Assembly (NCBI RefSeq): GCF_028561565.1
Contig: NZ_JAQQTE010000001.1
Location: 763,066-827,065 of the forward strand
Reading direction: 5' to 3'
Source: Gilvibacter sediminis
GTDB taxonomy: Bacteria; Bacteroidota; Bacteroidia; Flavobacteriales; Flavobacteriaceae
DNA: 64,000 bases
Part shown: piece by piece, positions 51,755 to 61,786 of the stretch
How positions within the stretch are numbered: the first letter of the stretch is position 1
How the letters are laid out: each line of letters starts with the position of its first letter
Notes under the pieces: generated by a model
Seen by the model: the letters and a program-made list of their open reading frames with translations, nothing else
Databases searched by the model: none
What the model was told of the DNA's origin: nothing
Translations under genes and position numbers: made by a program

Positions 51755-54685
51755 ATGAGACTGAAAAATTATCTTTCGGTACTGCTGTTGTTATTTGGAG
51801 TGTTAACGCTTCAAGCGCAAGAGGGACCGATGTCATTTGGAACAGTAGATAAGATGACTTATGTGGAGCCATTATCCACACGTTCATCATTAATTCCTGC
51901 TGTTGATGATCCACGCGAAGTACAAGACGGACGTATCCGTGCTAGCTGGGTTAAGTCTGTTCCTGGAAAAGGAGTAGATTTCAACGCTGAGCTAAACGCT
52001 TCAAAGAGAAACATCTTAGAAGGAGCTATTCCTTCAAGAGGTGTTGATTTCTCTTTTACGGCTGCTTTTACTTCCTCTTCTCCAACAGATCCTGCTGGAG
52101 CAATTGGACCTAACCACTACTTTGCTGTATTCAACACTGGATTCCGAATTTTCGAAAAAGACGGTACTCCATTGACTGGACAGCTTTCTCCTTTGAACAT
52201 TTTCCCAGATCCAGGATGTTGTGACCTTACGGTATCTTATGACAACGCTGCAGATCGTTGGGTAGTTACTTTCTTAGGTGGTGGTGCTCAGATCGCTGTA
52301 TCTGACGGGCCAGACCCAGTAACTTCTGGATGGTTCGTATATGAGGTGTCTACAATTAATGACTACCAAAAACTTTCTGTTTGGAGTGATGGATACTACA
52401 TCACCGATAACAACGCGAACCCAACACAGCGTATCACCGCTCTTGAGCGTGATGCAATGCTAGCGGGTGACCCTGGAGCTCAGACCATCACTTTTGGTCT
52501 TCCAGACATCGCTACTAATGGTTTCTACAGCCCACAGGCATTCAACGTGTCTAACGCTGATCTTCCTGCTACAGGATCTCTTCCTATTGTATTTGTACAA
52601 GATGATGCTTTCTCTGGAGTAGATCCAGGAAACGACCACATTGGTCTTTGGGAGATCGACGTGGATTGGGTAACTCCAGGATCTTCTACAGTATCTGGAA
52701 AGCAAGAAATTCCACTAGATCCTTTTACTTCTGTATTTGACGGTGGATCTTTCTCTAACCTACCTCAACCAGGTGGTGTATTGATCGATGCGATCCAGTC
52801 TACTATTATGAACCAGGCGCAATTCCGCAAGTTCCCAACGTACAACTCTGCAATCTTCAACTTTGTAGAAGACACAGACCCAACTGGTGGTAAACTAGCG
52901 GGTATTCGTTGGATCGAACTGCGTCAAGACGGTGACGGACAGCCTTGGTCTTTGTTCCAAGAAGGTACTTACAACGCTCCTGATGGAAAGCACGCTTGGA
53001 TGGGATCTATGATCATGGACAACCAAGGTAACATTGGTATGGGATACATGGGTATGTCAGGACCAACTACTTCATCTACTGTTTTTGCAAGTAGCTACTT
53101 TACTGGTCGTTTGTCTTCAGACCCAGCAGGTACTATGTCTGTAGCTGAGACTTTAATCGAGCCAGGTACTGGAAACTTCCCGAACCTTCGTGCGGGTGAC
53201 TACAGCAAGATCGATGTTGATCCAACTGACGATCAAACTTTCTACTTCAACAATGAGCAGATCATCTCTGGAGGACGTGCTAACATTGTTGGTGTTTTCA
53301 AACTAGCTGCTGAATTTGACAACGACACTGGAGTTGTAGCTATCGTTCAGCCAAGTGACGGAACCTTGAGTACTACTGAGACTGTTGAAGTATTGGTAAG
53401 AAACTTCGGTATTCTTCCACAAACTGATATTCCTGTTTCTTTCTCTGTTGACGGAGGAGCGCCTGTAAGTGAGCTTGTTCCTGGTCCTGTTGGATCTGGA
53501 GAGACTGTATCTTACACCTTCACTGCAACTGCAGACCTAGGAACACTAGGTACTACCTATACTTTAACGGCTAGAACTGATCTTGCTGGTGATGAGTTCC
53601 CAGACAACGATGAGGTTTCTAAAGACGTAACTTACCTAGAGCCAAACGATGTTGGTGTGACTGCATTGAACAGCCCAAATTCAGGTTCTGGATTGACAGC
53701 TGCTGAAACGGTAACGGTAACGATCACCAACTTTGGTGGAGAGCCACAAACGTCTATCCCAGTATCTTTCGCAATTGACGGAGGTGCGCCAATCACGGAG
53801 ACATGGACTGGTTCTATCGCAACTGGTGAGACAGACACTTACACCTTTACTGCTACGGCAGACCTTTCGCTTCTTGCTACTTATGAATTCGTAGTAGGAA
53901 CTTCTTTGGCTGGTGATGCTGATACTACAAACGATGCGATCACTGTTGAGGTTGAGAACACCGTTTGTCAACCAGAAAGTGATTGTGCTGGATTTGGTGA
54001 TGGTGTGACCATGCTTCAATTGGCAGATCAAGACATTACAGTAGACTGTAGTGATTCTGGATATTCAGACAACACAGATATCGTATTTACCTTCATGCTA
54101 GAAGACAATCCATTTGATGGAGTACTTCAAATGGGATGGCCAGATTCATCTTACGCAATGTGGATTGACTGGAACGATAACTTTGTATTTGAACCAACAG
54201 AGATCGTTGAGACTGGAAGTGTTGCAACAGCTGACACTGACTTCCCATTCAACATTGATCTATCTGTATTCCCAGGTTTGAATACTGGTGAGCACTTGAT
54301 GCGTGTTCGTGGAGAAGATACTGACCAAGCTGGTAACGTATTGGATCCTTGTGACGATCTTGCATTTGGTAGAACAAACGACTTTACTGCAAACGTAACT
54401 GGAGTATTGGGTGTAGATGAGCAAGGTATTGCAGATGCTGACCTTATCATCACTAGCTCAAACCAAGAAGTGTTTGAAATTACTTTGAGCAACCCTCAAA
54501 TTACAAGCGACCTAAACATTCAGGTACATAACGTAATGGGTCAAAAGATTCTTTCTAATATGATTTCTAATCAGGGAGGAACTTTTACCTACACATTAGA
54601 TATGTCTTACGTATCTACAGGCGTTTACTTAGTACGTGTTGGTAATGCCAAGTACGGAAAGGTTAAGCGTATTATAGTTAAGTAA
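51755..54685 (+). CDS. Large T9SS-secreted protein with CARDB repeats and GEVED domain
   Basis: 976 residues. Signal peptide (cleavage near LQAQ), then a long N-terminal domain of propeller type (about 90-520, with DPAGAIGPNHYFAVFNTGF and WMGSMIMDNQGNIGMGYMG), two CARDB-type domains (about 535-735, TVEVLVRNFGILPQTDIPVS and TVTVTITNFGGEPQTSIPVS), a GEVED-like domain (about 750-895, MWIDWNDNFVFEPTE) and a type A T9SS domain (about 905-976, ILSNMISNQGG, STGVYLVRVG). Secreted and surface attached. Codon use looks strongly biased, as in highly expressed genes (by eye). Ligand unknown. Confidence 0.9.
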   Translation: MRLKNYLSVLLLLFGVLTLQAQEGPMSFGTVDKMTYVEPLSTRSSLIPAVDDPREVQDGRIRASWVKSVPGKGVDFNAELNASKRNILEGAIPSRGVDFSFTAAFTSSSPTDPAGAIGPNHYFAVFNTGFRIFEKDGTPLTGQLSPLNIFPDPGCCDLTVSYDNAADRWVVTFLGGGAQIAVSDGPDPVTSGWFVYEVSTINDYQKLSVWSDGYYITDNNANPTQRITALERDAMLAGDPGAQTITFGLPDIATNGFYSPQAFNVSNADLPATGSLPIVFVQDDAFSGVDPGNDHIGLWEIDVDWVTPGSSTVSGKQEIPLDPFTSVFDGGSFSNLPQPGGVLIDAIQSTIMNQAQFRKFPTYNSAIFNFVEDTDPTGGKLAGIRWIELRQDGDGQPWSLFQEGTYNAPDGKHAWMGSMIMDNQGNIGMGYMGMSGPTTSSTVFASSYFTGRLSSDPAGTMSVAETLIEPGTGNFPNLRAGDYSKIDVDPTDDQTFYFNNEQIISGGRANIVGVFKLAAEFDNDTGVVAIVQPSDGTLSTTETVEVLVRNFGILPQTDIPVSFSVDGGAPVSELVPGPVGSGETVSYTFTATADLGTLGTTYTLTARTDLAGDEFPDNDEVSKDVTYLEPNDVGVTALNSPNSGSGLTAAETVTVTITNFGGEPQTSIPVSFAIDGGAPITETWTGSIATGETDTYTFTATADLSLLATYEFVVGTSLAGDADTTNDAITVEVENTVCQPESDCAGFGDGVTMLQLADQDITVDCSDSGYSDNTDIVFTFMLEDNPFDGVLQMGWPDSSYAMWIDWNDNFVFEPTEIVETGSVATADTDFPFNIDLSVFPGLNTGEHLMRVRGEDTDQAGNVLDPCDDLAFGRTNDFTANVTGVLGVDEQGIADADLIITSSNQEVFEITLSNPQITSDLNIQVHNVMGQKILSNMISNQGGTFTYTLDMSYVSTGVYLVRVGNAKYGKVKRIIVK

Positions 54686-54707
54686 TTAACTAACCAACCA
54701 ACCCTAG

Positions 54708-54737
54708 AAGGCGGAATTTTTATTCCGCCTTTTTTTG
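54708..54737 (+). terminator. Terminator shared with the coding end of the convergent lipoprotein
   Basis: AAGGCGGAAT, loop TTTT, ATTCCGCCTT and a T run. The stop codon and last four codons of the minus-strand lipoprotein gene lie within the right arm. Confidence 0.9.
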
Positions 54738-55061
54738 TATCTCAGAAATACTGACGGGACTCGCCATATCGCAACGGTTCATACGTCTAAGACGGCTAAA
54801 TTTTACCCAAACTTCCAATTGATCTTTTTTGAATTCTTCTTTTAGGTCGATGGGATCCAAGTATTCGTTCTCCAATTTAATCACCACAGGACAGCCCGCT
54901 TCTTGCGGTTGTACAATCACGGTGGCGGCGGTAAATCCTGCTTCGGTCATCATTTGTGTTTTAGCGGCTTTGTCAGCCTCAGAGGTAGTGGTCTGCTGAC
55001 TCGAATTACAAGAGGCAGAAAGGCAAAAGGCTAAAGCAAAAAGCGCGAGTAATGGTTTCAT
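54720..55061 (-). CDS. Small lipoprotein of unknown function
   Basis: 113 residues. Signal peptide with lipobox SASC (Cys18). Mature part has QEAGCPVVIKLENEYLDPIDL and VWVKFSRLRRMNRCDMASPVSI; a Cys pair (GCPV, RCDM) could be linked. The pattern resembles small Bacteroidota periplasmic lipoproteins without named function. Ends inside the terminator hairpin of the convergent large T9SS gene. Confidence 0.75.
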   Translation of the reverse strand: MKPLLALFALAFCLSASCNSSQQTTTSEADKAAKTQMMTEAGFTAATVIVQPQEAGCPVVIKLENEYLDPIDLKEEFKKDQLEVWVKFSRLRRMNRCDMASPVSISEIQKKAE

Positions 55062-55103
55062 ATGCGGTGGTTTTCAAATGCAAAGTACAAAGAACGTACC
55101 GAA

Positions 55104-58100
55104 CTAGAAAAAGGCGCGCAATTGTACGCTTCCTGTATGTATGGCTTTGCTCTGCTCACTTTTTCTCCCAAAGTAGGAGAGGTTTGCATCTAGATATTTG
55201 GTGATCTTTTGCTGCAATAAAAGGTTCCAAGTAAAGTTAGTTCCCGGTTGTAAGCCTTCTAGAATTTGATAGGCTACAGGAGAGAATGCACTCCCGCTAT
55301 AACTGTTATCAATGTAATTGAATTCTGCAGTGATTGAGGAATTCTGCGATTTATTATAGGCAAAAAGCACGGTGAACCGATGTTGGTCTAGGGCTTCTTC
55401 TCCCAAGCCATTGGACTTACCGGTAAAGGTGTAGCCTACGTCCAAGCGCGTGGTTTTATTCCACAAGTAAGAGAGTTTTGGATTATAGGTCTCCGTTTGA
55501 ATCTCAAAGTTCCTGCTGGGGAAGTTCTCTGCCAAGCTTTCACTGTCAGACCAAGTGCTTCTCGCGTTAAGCAGAAAGAAGGTGCCTATCTTGTGATTGA
55601 AATTAAGCTGATGACTCCTGATTCTGTTTTCTTGTAAACCTGTGGCCAGTAAATTCTTGTTTGCTGTGCTGAGGTAGGTATAACTCGTTGTATATCGTTG
55701 CTTCCCCCGATTGAAGAACAGCACATTCTTAAAGTTGAGTTGAAGCCCCAATTGATCGTCTCCGGCATCTTCAAACGGGTTGATCTTGAATCGGCCTTCA
55801 TTTCTGCGCACACTGCGATCAATTAAATAAGAGGCTTGGTTGTAGAATTGAGAAAGGATCTTTTTAAACTTGTTCTCGCTGTTGGTCCATTGCTTGGGTT
55901 GCAAAGTGATACTTTGACTAAAGGCGTTTTGATTGATGGGGACAAAGGTTCTGTTGGGCAGCAGCACGCGCACGTACTCGGCTTCATCTTGGAATTGGGC
56001 GATCTCAAACTCATCCAATTCCTGAATTCCGTTCTCGTTATAATCGTTCCAGGTATAGATTCCTTGTCCGGGTTCAACGGCCACATAAGTGAATTCTTGC
56101 TGCGGAATCACCCCACTGTTGGATTCAAAAAGCGTAGTCCCCACTACAGCACCTTTCCAAAGGCGTTGGTTGTAACTCAAACGCCCGTTGAGCACTTGTT
56201 CATCGGGCATCTCTGTTTGATCAAAACGCGTGCGTCGGAAATTGGCAATCAGGCTTAATTGCGTGGCCTGCGTATTGAAGATCTTGGTCTTTGCATAGTA
56301 AGATTCTGCGCTGGCAACGCGTTGCAATTGATTGCTCACCACACTATCCGTAACGCGGTTGATATAACCGATCTCCACATAAACTTTGGTGGAATCTCCA
56401 ACTCCAGCATAGGCCTGATATTCCGTGAATTTTTGACTCAAAGGAGTTAGGGAATCGTTGGGTGTGGCTCGTTGTTGGTTATCCTCAAAATTGAACTTAC
56501 CACCCACCCAATAGGCGCCAAAATTTTGACGAGTATTGACAAACACACGGGCAAACTCCGACTTTAAACTGTCTCCGGAACTGCTCAGTACACTGGCATT
56601 GATGAAAGCTAGAGTGTTTTTATGCTTGAGATTGCTGTTGAGAACGTGTCTGGTACCGTTAAAGCTTCCGTCAAAGTCTAAATACTGAAATTCATAACGA
56701 GCTGCCCCCCATTTTTTTAATGCGCCTTCTAAACCACCAATGGCATAGGTTTGATCTCCTGTGGGCATGAGTAGGTTCCAATCTCGGGTAAATTCCACAT
56801 TAAACAAACGTTCAATGGATTGATATTCCTCTTGCAGGTAATTGACGTTGGCAAAAGCATCCAAACGCGTGGCTAGACTGTCTTTGCGCACCAAAGATTG
56901 CGCTAAGGTTAATCGTGTGGCGAGTCCATTGTTGTCATTATCATCAATATCAGAAAATAGATTCCGGTCGCTTCTACTGGCACTGAGTTCAAAACCAATT
57001 TGCGTTTTTTCAGTTGGGCTGTAACTTCCGTGAATACCGCCTACTTGCAGTAGTGTTGGAGCTACCAATGGCACCACAGGTTCATAATCTCCTTGAGGCA
57101 CTCCTCCTACGGGAGGCACGAATTCAAAGATCCTACTGATGGTATTTTCTGATTGGATCACGTAGTTTCCGTTATTGGCTCCAACAAATGAAAAGCGCAC
57201 ATTGAAAAGTTCATCATCTGGATTGTCTGAGAATACAAAGGCCTCAATGCCAGCAATGGTTTCTCTTCGGTATAGAATTTTATTTTCTGAAAAGGTATCT
57301 GGCACAGCTGATGGTGCGTTCATTAAACTGAGATCGTCTCCTGCGTTTTGAAGTACACCGACCTGTTCTTCTGTCAAGTTTTGTTGTAAGGGTTGATTTT
57401 TAGCGTCGGATTCGCTGTAGGCATAAGCGCTGATCTGAAAGTTATCATTGCTGTAACCGCCGTTTCCGTAACCGATAAAGCGCGTGTAGTTGCGGTCCGT
57501 GAATTGATATTCCACTACGATTCGCATGGAAGCATTTATAGGGAAGGTTGGGTTGAATCTGACCTCTCCCGCATTGTAATCAATTACGTAGTCTTTGTTC
57601 TCGCCGCGCTCCAAAAGCAGTCCGTTCACAAAGACGCGTTCACTACCAGAAATGATCAAAATGAACAATTCCCCGTTTGGACCGACCAGTTTATAAGGTC
57701 CTTGGTTTCCTTCTTGTCCCGCAAAGGTACTTCTGCTAAAAACCCCTCGAACCAAAGCGCCAGCAACTCCAAAATGAGTCTTGCTGCTGTCTTTATGCGT
57801 TAGTGTTCCACCAATGGAGATCCCTTGGATCTTTTTGGTGAAGTTTCCAAAATAGGTTCCGCTTTGATTCAGGTTGATATCACCAGCTCGAATGTTCCAA
57901 TTCTTGCCATATAATTCTACAAAGATCTGGTCAAACTCGTCGAGATTTTGGGAGTAACCTCCTTCTTGAGTAGGAATATTTGCATCTTGAATGGAGGCGC
58001 GAATGGAAACCTTTTCACTCAGCCGACCGGTGATCTGTAGATCCAATTCTGAATTGACCACCGCATTCTGATTGTTTCCAATGGTGACCCCTCGGGTAAT

Positions 58101-58514
58101 GCTCCCGTTGGCATTCAGGCCTTGAAAAGGGGTGCTGTTACGGCGGGTTGTGGCTTGTTGTAAACTGTACAATCGGTCTATATTGCCCGAATTACTCACA
58201 ATCAAATTCGGGTCCAGGTTGGCGTATCTGCGCGTTAAGAATTGGGGATAGCGTTGGTATCGGATCTCAATACTATCTGTTTGAACGGAGCTATTCAAGC
58301 GCAGTGTGGCACGTGTAAAATCCATTTGATAGTCCGAGGGTTCTAGCCGAGTTCCATCCGAAGAAAACACCTCAAAAAAACTTGGATTCACACTAACGGA
58401 ATCAACGGTAATACTATCACTCTTTGCTACTCGAATACTACGACGCAGGCCTTCTTGAGCAAAGAGGCTCTGGCCCGTGAAAAGCAGCCCGATAAGGAGT
58501 AGTATTAACCTCAA
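55104..58514 (-). CDS. Giant outer-membrane beta-barrel with SprA-like N-terminal features
   Basis: 1,136 residues, unusually large for one barrel. Signal peptide (LFAQ), then segments that recall SprA/Sov of T9SS: VVNSELDLQITGRLSEKVSI, SERVFVNGLLLERGENKDYV, IDYNAGEVRFNPTFPINASM, with ANGSITRGVTIGNNQN ahead of them. Long alternating hydrophobic strands follow and the protein ends TGSVQLRAFF. Also an EF-hand-like DYNENGIQELDEFEIAQF. SprA itself is about 2,000 residues, so this is not SprA but may be a relative with a half-size barrel. Downstream of the next gene by 105 bp. Function unknown. Confidence 0.7.
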   Translation of the reverse strand: MRLILLLIGLLFTGQSLFAQEGLRRSIRVAKSDSITVDSVSVNPSFFEVFSSDGTRLEPSDYQMDFTRATLRLNSSVQTDSIEIRYQRYPQFLTRRYANLDPNLIVSNSGNIDRLYSLQQATTRRNSTPFQGLNANGSITRGVTIGNNQNAVVNSELDLQITGRLSEKVSIRASIQDANIPTQEGGYSQNLDEFDQIFVELYGKNWNIRAGDINLNQSGTYFGNFTKKIQGISIGGTLTHKDSSKTHFGVAGALVRGVFSRSTFAGQEGNQGPYKLVGPNGELFILIISGSERVFVNGLLLERGENKDYVIDYNAGEVRFNPTFPINASMRIVVEYQFTDRNYTRFIGYGNGGYSNDNFQISAYAYSESDAKNQPLQQNLTEEQVGVLQNAGDDLSLMNAPSAVPDTFSENKILYRRETIAGIEAFVFSDNPDDELFNVRFSFVGANNGNYVIQSENTISRIFEFVPPVGGVPQGDYEPVVPLVAPTLLQVGGIHGSYSPTEKTQIGFELSASRSDRNLFSDIDDNDNNGLATRLTLAQSLVRKDSLATRLDAFANVNYLQEEYQSIERLFNVEFTRDWNLLMPTGDQTYAIGGLEGALKKWGAARYEFQYLDFDGSFNGTRHVLNSNLKHKNTLAFINASVLSSSGDSLKSEFARVFVNTRQNFGAYWVGGKFNFEDNQQRATPNDSLTPLSQKFTEYQAYAGVGDSTKVYVEIGYINRVTDSVVSNQLQRVASAESYYAKTKIFNTQATQLSLIANFRRTRFDQTEMPDEQVLNGRLSYNQRLWKGAVVGTTLFESNSGVIPQQEFTYVAVEPGQGIYTWNDYNENGIQELDEFEIAQFQDEAEYVRVLLPNRTFVPINQNAFSQSITLQPKQWTNSENKFKKILSQFYNQASYLIDRSVRRNEGRFKINPFEDAGDDQLGLQLNFKNVLFFNRGKQRYTTSYTYLSTANKNLLATGLQENRIRSHQLNFNHKIGTFFLLNARSTWSDSESLAENFPSRNFEIQTETYNPKLSYLWNKTTRLDVGYTFTGKSNGLGEEALDQHRFTVLFAYNKSQNSSITAEFNYIDNSYSGSAFSPVAYQILEGLQPGTNFTWNLLLQQKITKYLDANLSYFGRKSEQSKAIHTGSVQLRAFF

Positions 58515-58619
58515 ATATTGTAATCTTTTGGCGGAGTTTGAAACCTTTTATAAATGCAGTTAACAATACCCGCCCATTGGCATGACGAATCTATTGGATT
58601 TAACGCGATATCCCCTTTG

Positions 58620-59828
58620 TTATTTTGCGATTGCATAGCCAATAACCAACCCAAAGCCTGTGTTTTTAACTTCAAAACCAGGGATGCCTTCAAAGAGTTG
58701 ACGCCCCGTAGGATACCAGAACAAAGAGGCGAACAAACGATCGATCTGATAGGTTGCAGAGATGCCTACGGTTCCTGTAGATGTTTTTCCTTCAAATTCA
58801 ATATTACTTCCGGTTTCTGTATACAAGGGTTTAGATAAATTCAGCCCAAAATAATATCCAGCACCAAAGCGGAGTTGTTCATCTTGACCCGTAAAGAAAC
58901 CGTATTGTAATTCTAAGCCTGCGAGTATGGTTTGTTCTTCTAGAGTTACCCGTCTGGCTAAACTCTCATCTAAAAACCCAAAGGTCTCCTCAAAATCGTA
59001 GTTCAGGCTGTGATAACGCAAACTCGTATTGATGATGATCTCATTAGAAATAGCTGGAATGATGTATTTGACATTCACACCGAGCGTTGGTGTAACTCCA
59101 AATTGCTTGGCCTCCGCATTGGAGCGGGTGATATTTACGCTATTAAAATTCGCTCCACCAAAAACATCAAATCCAAAACGGTTGGAAAGCACACGCCCGC
59201 TTTGTTCGCTGCCGCTTTTATCTAGGCATCTGTTGAGCTTTCTAAAAAAGCTGATCAGTTGTGTGCGCTCATAATTCTCAGGAACTTTCAGGTTTGCTTG
59301 ACAGGTATTGAGGGCTTGAAGCTGTCTTCGGTAGGCATTGTTGCCCACAATAACGGACTCGCTGCCCGGTTTTAAAGCAGCTTTAAAATTGAGCGAGTTA
59401 ATGGTCTGCCCGTTGTCATCAGAATAAAAGAAAGCCTTGTAAACATCATCAAAATACTCGTAGAGGGTGTAAGGACCTGTTAAGAGTTCGCGCAATAATA
59501 CGGTCTGAGTAGTGAAATTAAAGTTGGAATCAGCGGTGAGATCCTCCAAGCGTTCTGAGCTTTTATCAAAGGTCACGTTACGTCTCACAAAACGCAAAGA
59601 TCCGTCGGCACCAAACTCTTGGATCTCATTTATAGGAATCTCGGAGACCTCCTCTCCGTTCTTGACCATAAGTACTTCATTAGACCAACTGCGCCATTCT
59701 TTCTTTTCAATTTGAGTTTCGTAACGTTTGCCGTCATTATCTATGTAGTAGCCCGGCATAAATCGAACTTGAGCAGTAAGACCAATCACACTAAAAAGGC
59801 TTAAAAGTAGCAGTGCGCGTATTTTCAT
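58620..59828 (-). CDS. Outer-membrane barrel protein with N-terminal soluble domain
   Basis: 402 residues. Signal peptide (GLTAQ), an N-terminal domain (about 22-190) starting MPGYYIDNDGKRYETQIEKK and containing VLLRELLTGPYTLYEYFDD, an intervening helix with two Cys (NTCQANLK, LNRCLDKS), then a barrel of about 180 residues (RFGFDVFGGANFNSVNI, GVNVKYIIPAISNEIIINTS, LRFGAGYYFGLNL, GFGLVIGYAIAK). Common type in Bacteroidota, no function known. Likely in one transcription unit with the giant barrel 105 bp downstream. Confidence 0.75.
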   Translation of the reverse strand: MKIRALLLLSLFSVIGLTAQVRFMPGYYIDNDGKRYETQIEKKEWRSWSNEVLMVKNGEEVSEIPINEIQEFGADGSLRFVRRNVTFDKSSERLEDLTADSNFNFTTQTVLLRELLTGPYTLYEYFDDVYKAFFYSDDNGQTINSLNFKAALKPGSESVIVGNNAYRRQLQALNTCQANLKVPENYERTQLISFFRKLNRCLDKSGSEQSGRVLSNRFGFDVFGGANFNSVNITRSNAEAKQFGVTPTLGVNVKYIIPAISNEIIINTSLRYHSLNYDFEETFGFLDESLARRVTLEEQTILAGLELQYGFFTGQDEQLRFGAGYYFGLNLSKPLYTETGSNIEFEGKTSTGTVGISATYQIDRLFASLFWYPTGRQLFEGIPGFEVKNTGFGLVIGYAIAK

Positions 59829-59965
59829 AAGGACAAATAATTGAGTTAAAGTTAAAGATACAGCGCTAATTTCAATTCCTTAAAATTTAGATGCAATAGT
59901 TTCCTTAATGGTCTGGGTGTTCCCGAGCATAGTTCTTAACTTCGCTAAAACAAGAAGTAAAACCC

Positions 59966-60730
59966 ATGAAGATCATCTCCTATAATGTCAACGGTATCCG
60001 CGCAGCTATGAACAAGGGCCTTACGGACTGGTTGCAGGCCGCGAATCCGGATGTGTTTTTAATTCAAGAGACCAAAGCCATGCAAGAGCAGGTAGATACA
60101 GCTGCCTTAGAAGCGGCGGGTTATCCTTATCACTATTGGTTCAGTGCAGAAAAGAAAGGCTACAGTGGAGTAGCAGTGCTTTGCAAAGAAGAACCCAAAA
60201 ATGTGGTCTACGGAACTGGGATCGATTATATGGACAGCGAAGGGCGTAACCTGCGTGTGGATTTTGAAGATGTCTCTGTGATGAGTCTCTATTTGCCGAG
60301 TGGAACCAATGATGCCCGTCTTGGATTCAAGTTCAAGTATATGGATGACTTTAGAGCCTATATTGATGGGTTGCGAGAAGAAGTACCCAACTTAGTGATC
60401 GGGGGAGACTACAACATCTGTCACGAAGCTATTGATATTCACGATCCCGTGCGCAACAAAAAGGTTTCTGGTTTCTTACCCGAAGAACGCGCTTGGCTCG
60501 ATGCCTTTATGAAGAGTGGTTTTGTGGATTCATTCAGACACCTCAATAAAGAACCGCATAACTACACCTGGTGGAGTTACCGCGCCAATTCAAGAGCCAA
60601 TAACAAAGGCTGGCGCATTGACTACAATTTGGTTTCAGAACCATTGAAAGAGAACATTAAACGCGCGGTGATCTTATCAGAAGCGGTACACAGTGATCAC
60701 TGTCCGCATATGGTAGAGCTTGGATTTTAA
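59966..60730 (+). CDS. xth: Exodeoxyribonuclease III
   Basis: 254 residues, typical ExoIII length. MKIISYNVNGIRAAMNKGL, catalytic Glu35 in FLIQETKAM, GGDYNICHEAID, WWSYRANSRANNKGWRIDY and the final SDHCPHMVEL with catalytic His. Repairs abasic sites and trims 3' ends. Third EEP-fold gene in the window, but clearly in the DNA-repair branch. Confidence 0.95.
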   Translation: MKIISYNVNGIRAAMNKGLTDWLQAANPDVFLIQETKAMQEQVDTAALEAAGYPYHYWFSAEKKGYSGVAVLCKEEPKNVVYGTGIDYMDSEGRNLRVDFEDVSVMSLYLPSGTNDARLGFKFKYMDDFRAYIDGLREEVPNLVIGGDYNICHEAIDIHDPVRNKKVSGFLPEERAWLDAFMKSGFVDSFRHLNKEPHNYTWWSYRANSRANNKGWRIDYNLVSEPLKENIKRAVILSEAVHSDHCPHMVELGF

Positions 60731-60748
60731 CGAATAAATTGCATTTGA

Positions 60749-61786
60749 ATGAGATATAAAGAACTTCCTGGAACTGGAATTGAAGTAAGTAAGATCTGCC
60801 TGGGTAGCATGACTTGGGGCGAGCAAAATTCTCTAGAAGAAGGTTTTGCGCAGATGGATATGGCCTTGGATATGGGTGTTAATTTTATTGACACTGCAGA
60901 GATGTATTCTGTGCCGGGCCGTGCAGAAACTCAGGGAAGCACAGAGACCATCATTGGAAATTGGTTTGCCGAGCGTGGGAATCGTGACAAAGTGATCTTG
61001 GCCACCAAGATCGCAGGGCCGAGTCCTACTTTTAAACACATTAGACCCAATCTTGGTTTTTCTGCGGATGCTTTAGAGGACGCCTTACACAAATCTTTGA
61101 CGCGTTTGCAGACAGATTATATCGACCTTTATCAACTCCATTGGCCAGAAAGAGCGGTCAATATTTTTGGGGTTCGCGATTATAACCACACGCCCAATGC
61201 ACGTTGGGAAGACAATATTGGGGAGATCTTAGATCGATTGGAAGGGCATGTAAAGTCTGGGAAGATCAGACATATTGCCGTGAGTAATGAAACGCCTTTT
61301 GGATTGATGCGCTATATGGAAGAGCACCGTAAGGGGAAACTAAAGATCGTATCTACCCAAAATGCTTACAGCTTATTGCAGCGCAGAGATGAGATTGGCC
61401 TATCTGAAGTATTGCAAATGGAAGACATCGGTTATTTGGCCTATTCGCCCTTGGCCTTCGGAGTGCTTTCTGGAAAGTATTTGAACGGAGCCATGCCGGC
61501 AGGAGCTCGTGTGACCTTGTTTCCTAATTACAATCGATATAACTCAGACGCCTCTTTAGCCGCTACGCAAGAGTATAAGAATATTGCAGAAAAGCACGGT
61601 ATGAGCCTCACTCAAATGGCGCTTGCCTTTGTGAGCGACAGACCGTTTATGACCTCAAACATCATTGGTGCGACCAGTTTGGAGCAATTAAAAGAGAATA
61701 TTGAAAGTATTGATATTCAACTTTCTGATGAGGTAATCCGCGCCATCAACGAGGTACACAGCAAAATGCCGAATCCAGCGGCTTAG
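60749..61786 (+). CDS. NADP-dependent aldo/keto reductase (Tas-like)
   Basis: 345 residues, AKR fold. Catalytic residues D48 and Y53 in FIDTAEMYSVPGRAE, a Lys in VILATKIAG, His in LYQLHWPERAVNIFG. The insertion VNIFGVRDYNHTP and length fit the Tas subgroup. It starts 18 bp after xth and may be cotranscribed. Substrate unknown. Overlaps the convergent T9SS gene by 4 bp. Confidence 0.92.
   Translation: MRYKELPGTGIEVSKICLGSMTWGEQNSLEEGFAQMDMALDMGVNFIDTAEMYSVPGRAETQGSTETIIGNWFAERGNRDKVILATKIAGPSPTFKHIRPNLGFSADALEDALHKSLTRLQTDYIDLYQLHWPERAVNIFGVRDYNHTPNARWEDNIGEILDRLEGHVKSGKIRHIAVSNETPFGLMRYMEEHRKGKLKIVSTQNAYSLLQRRDEIGLSEVLQMEDIGYLAYSPLAFGVLSGKYLNGAMPAGARVTLFPNYNRYNSDASLAATQEYKNIAEKHGMSLTQMALAFVSDRPFMTSNIIGATSLEQLKENIESIDIQLSDEVIRAINEVHSKMPNPAA

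Noticed and set aside
58511..58693. A 60-codon minus-strand frame before the giant barrel gene
   Set aside because: Overlaps the start of the barrel gene and the end of the neighbouring barrel; no homology features.
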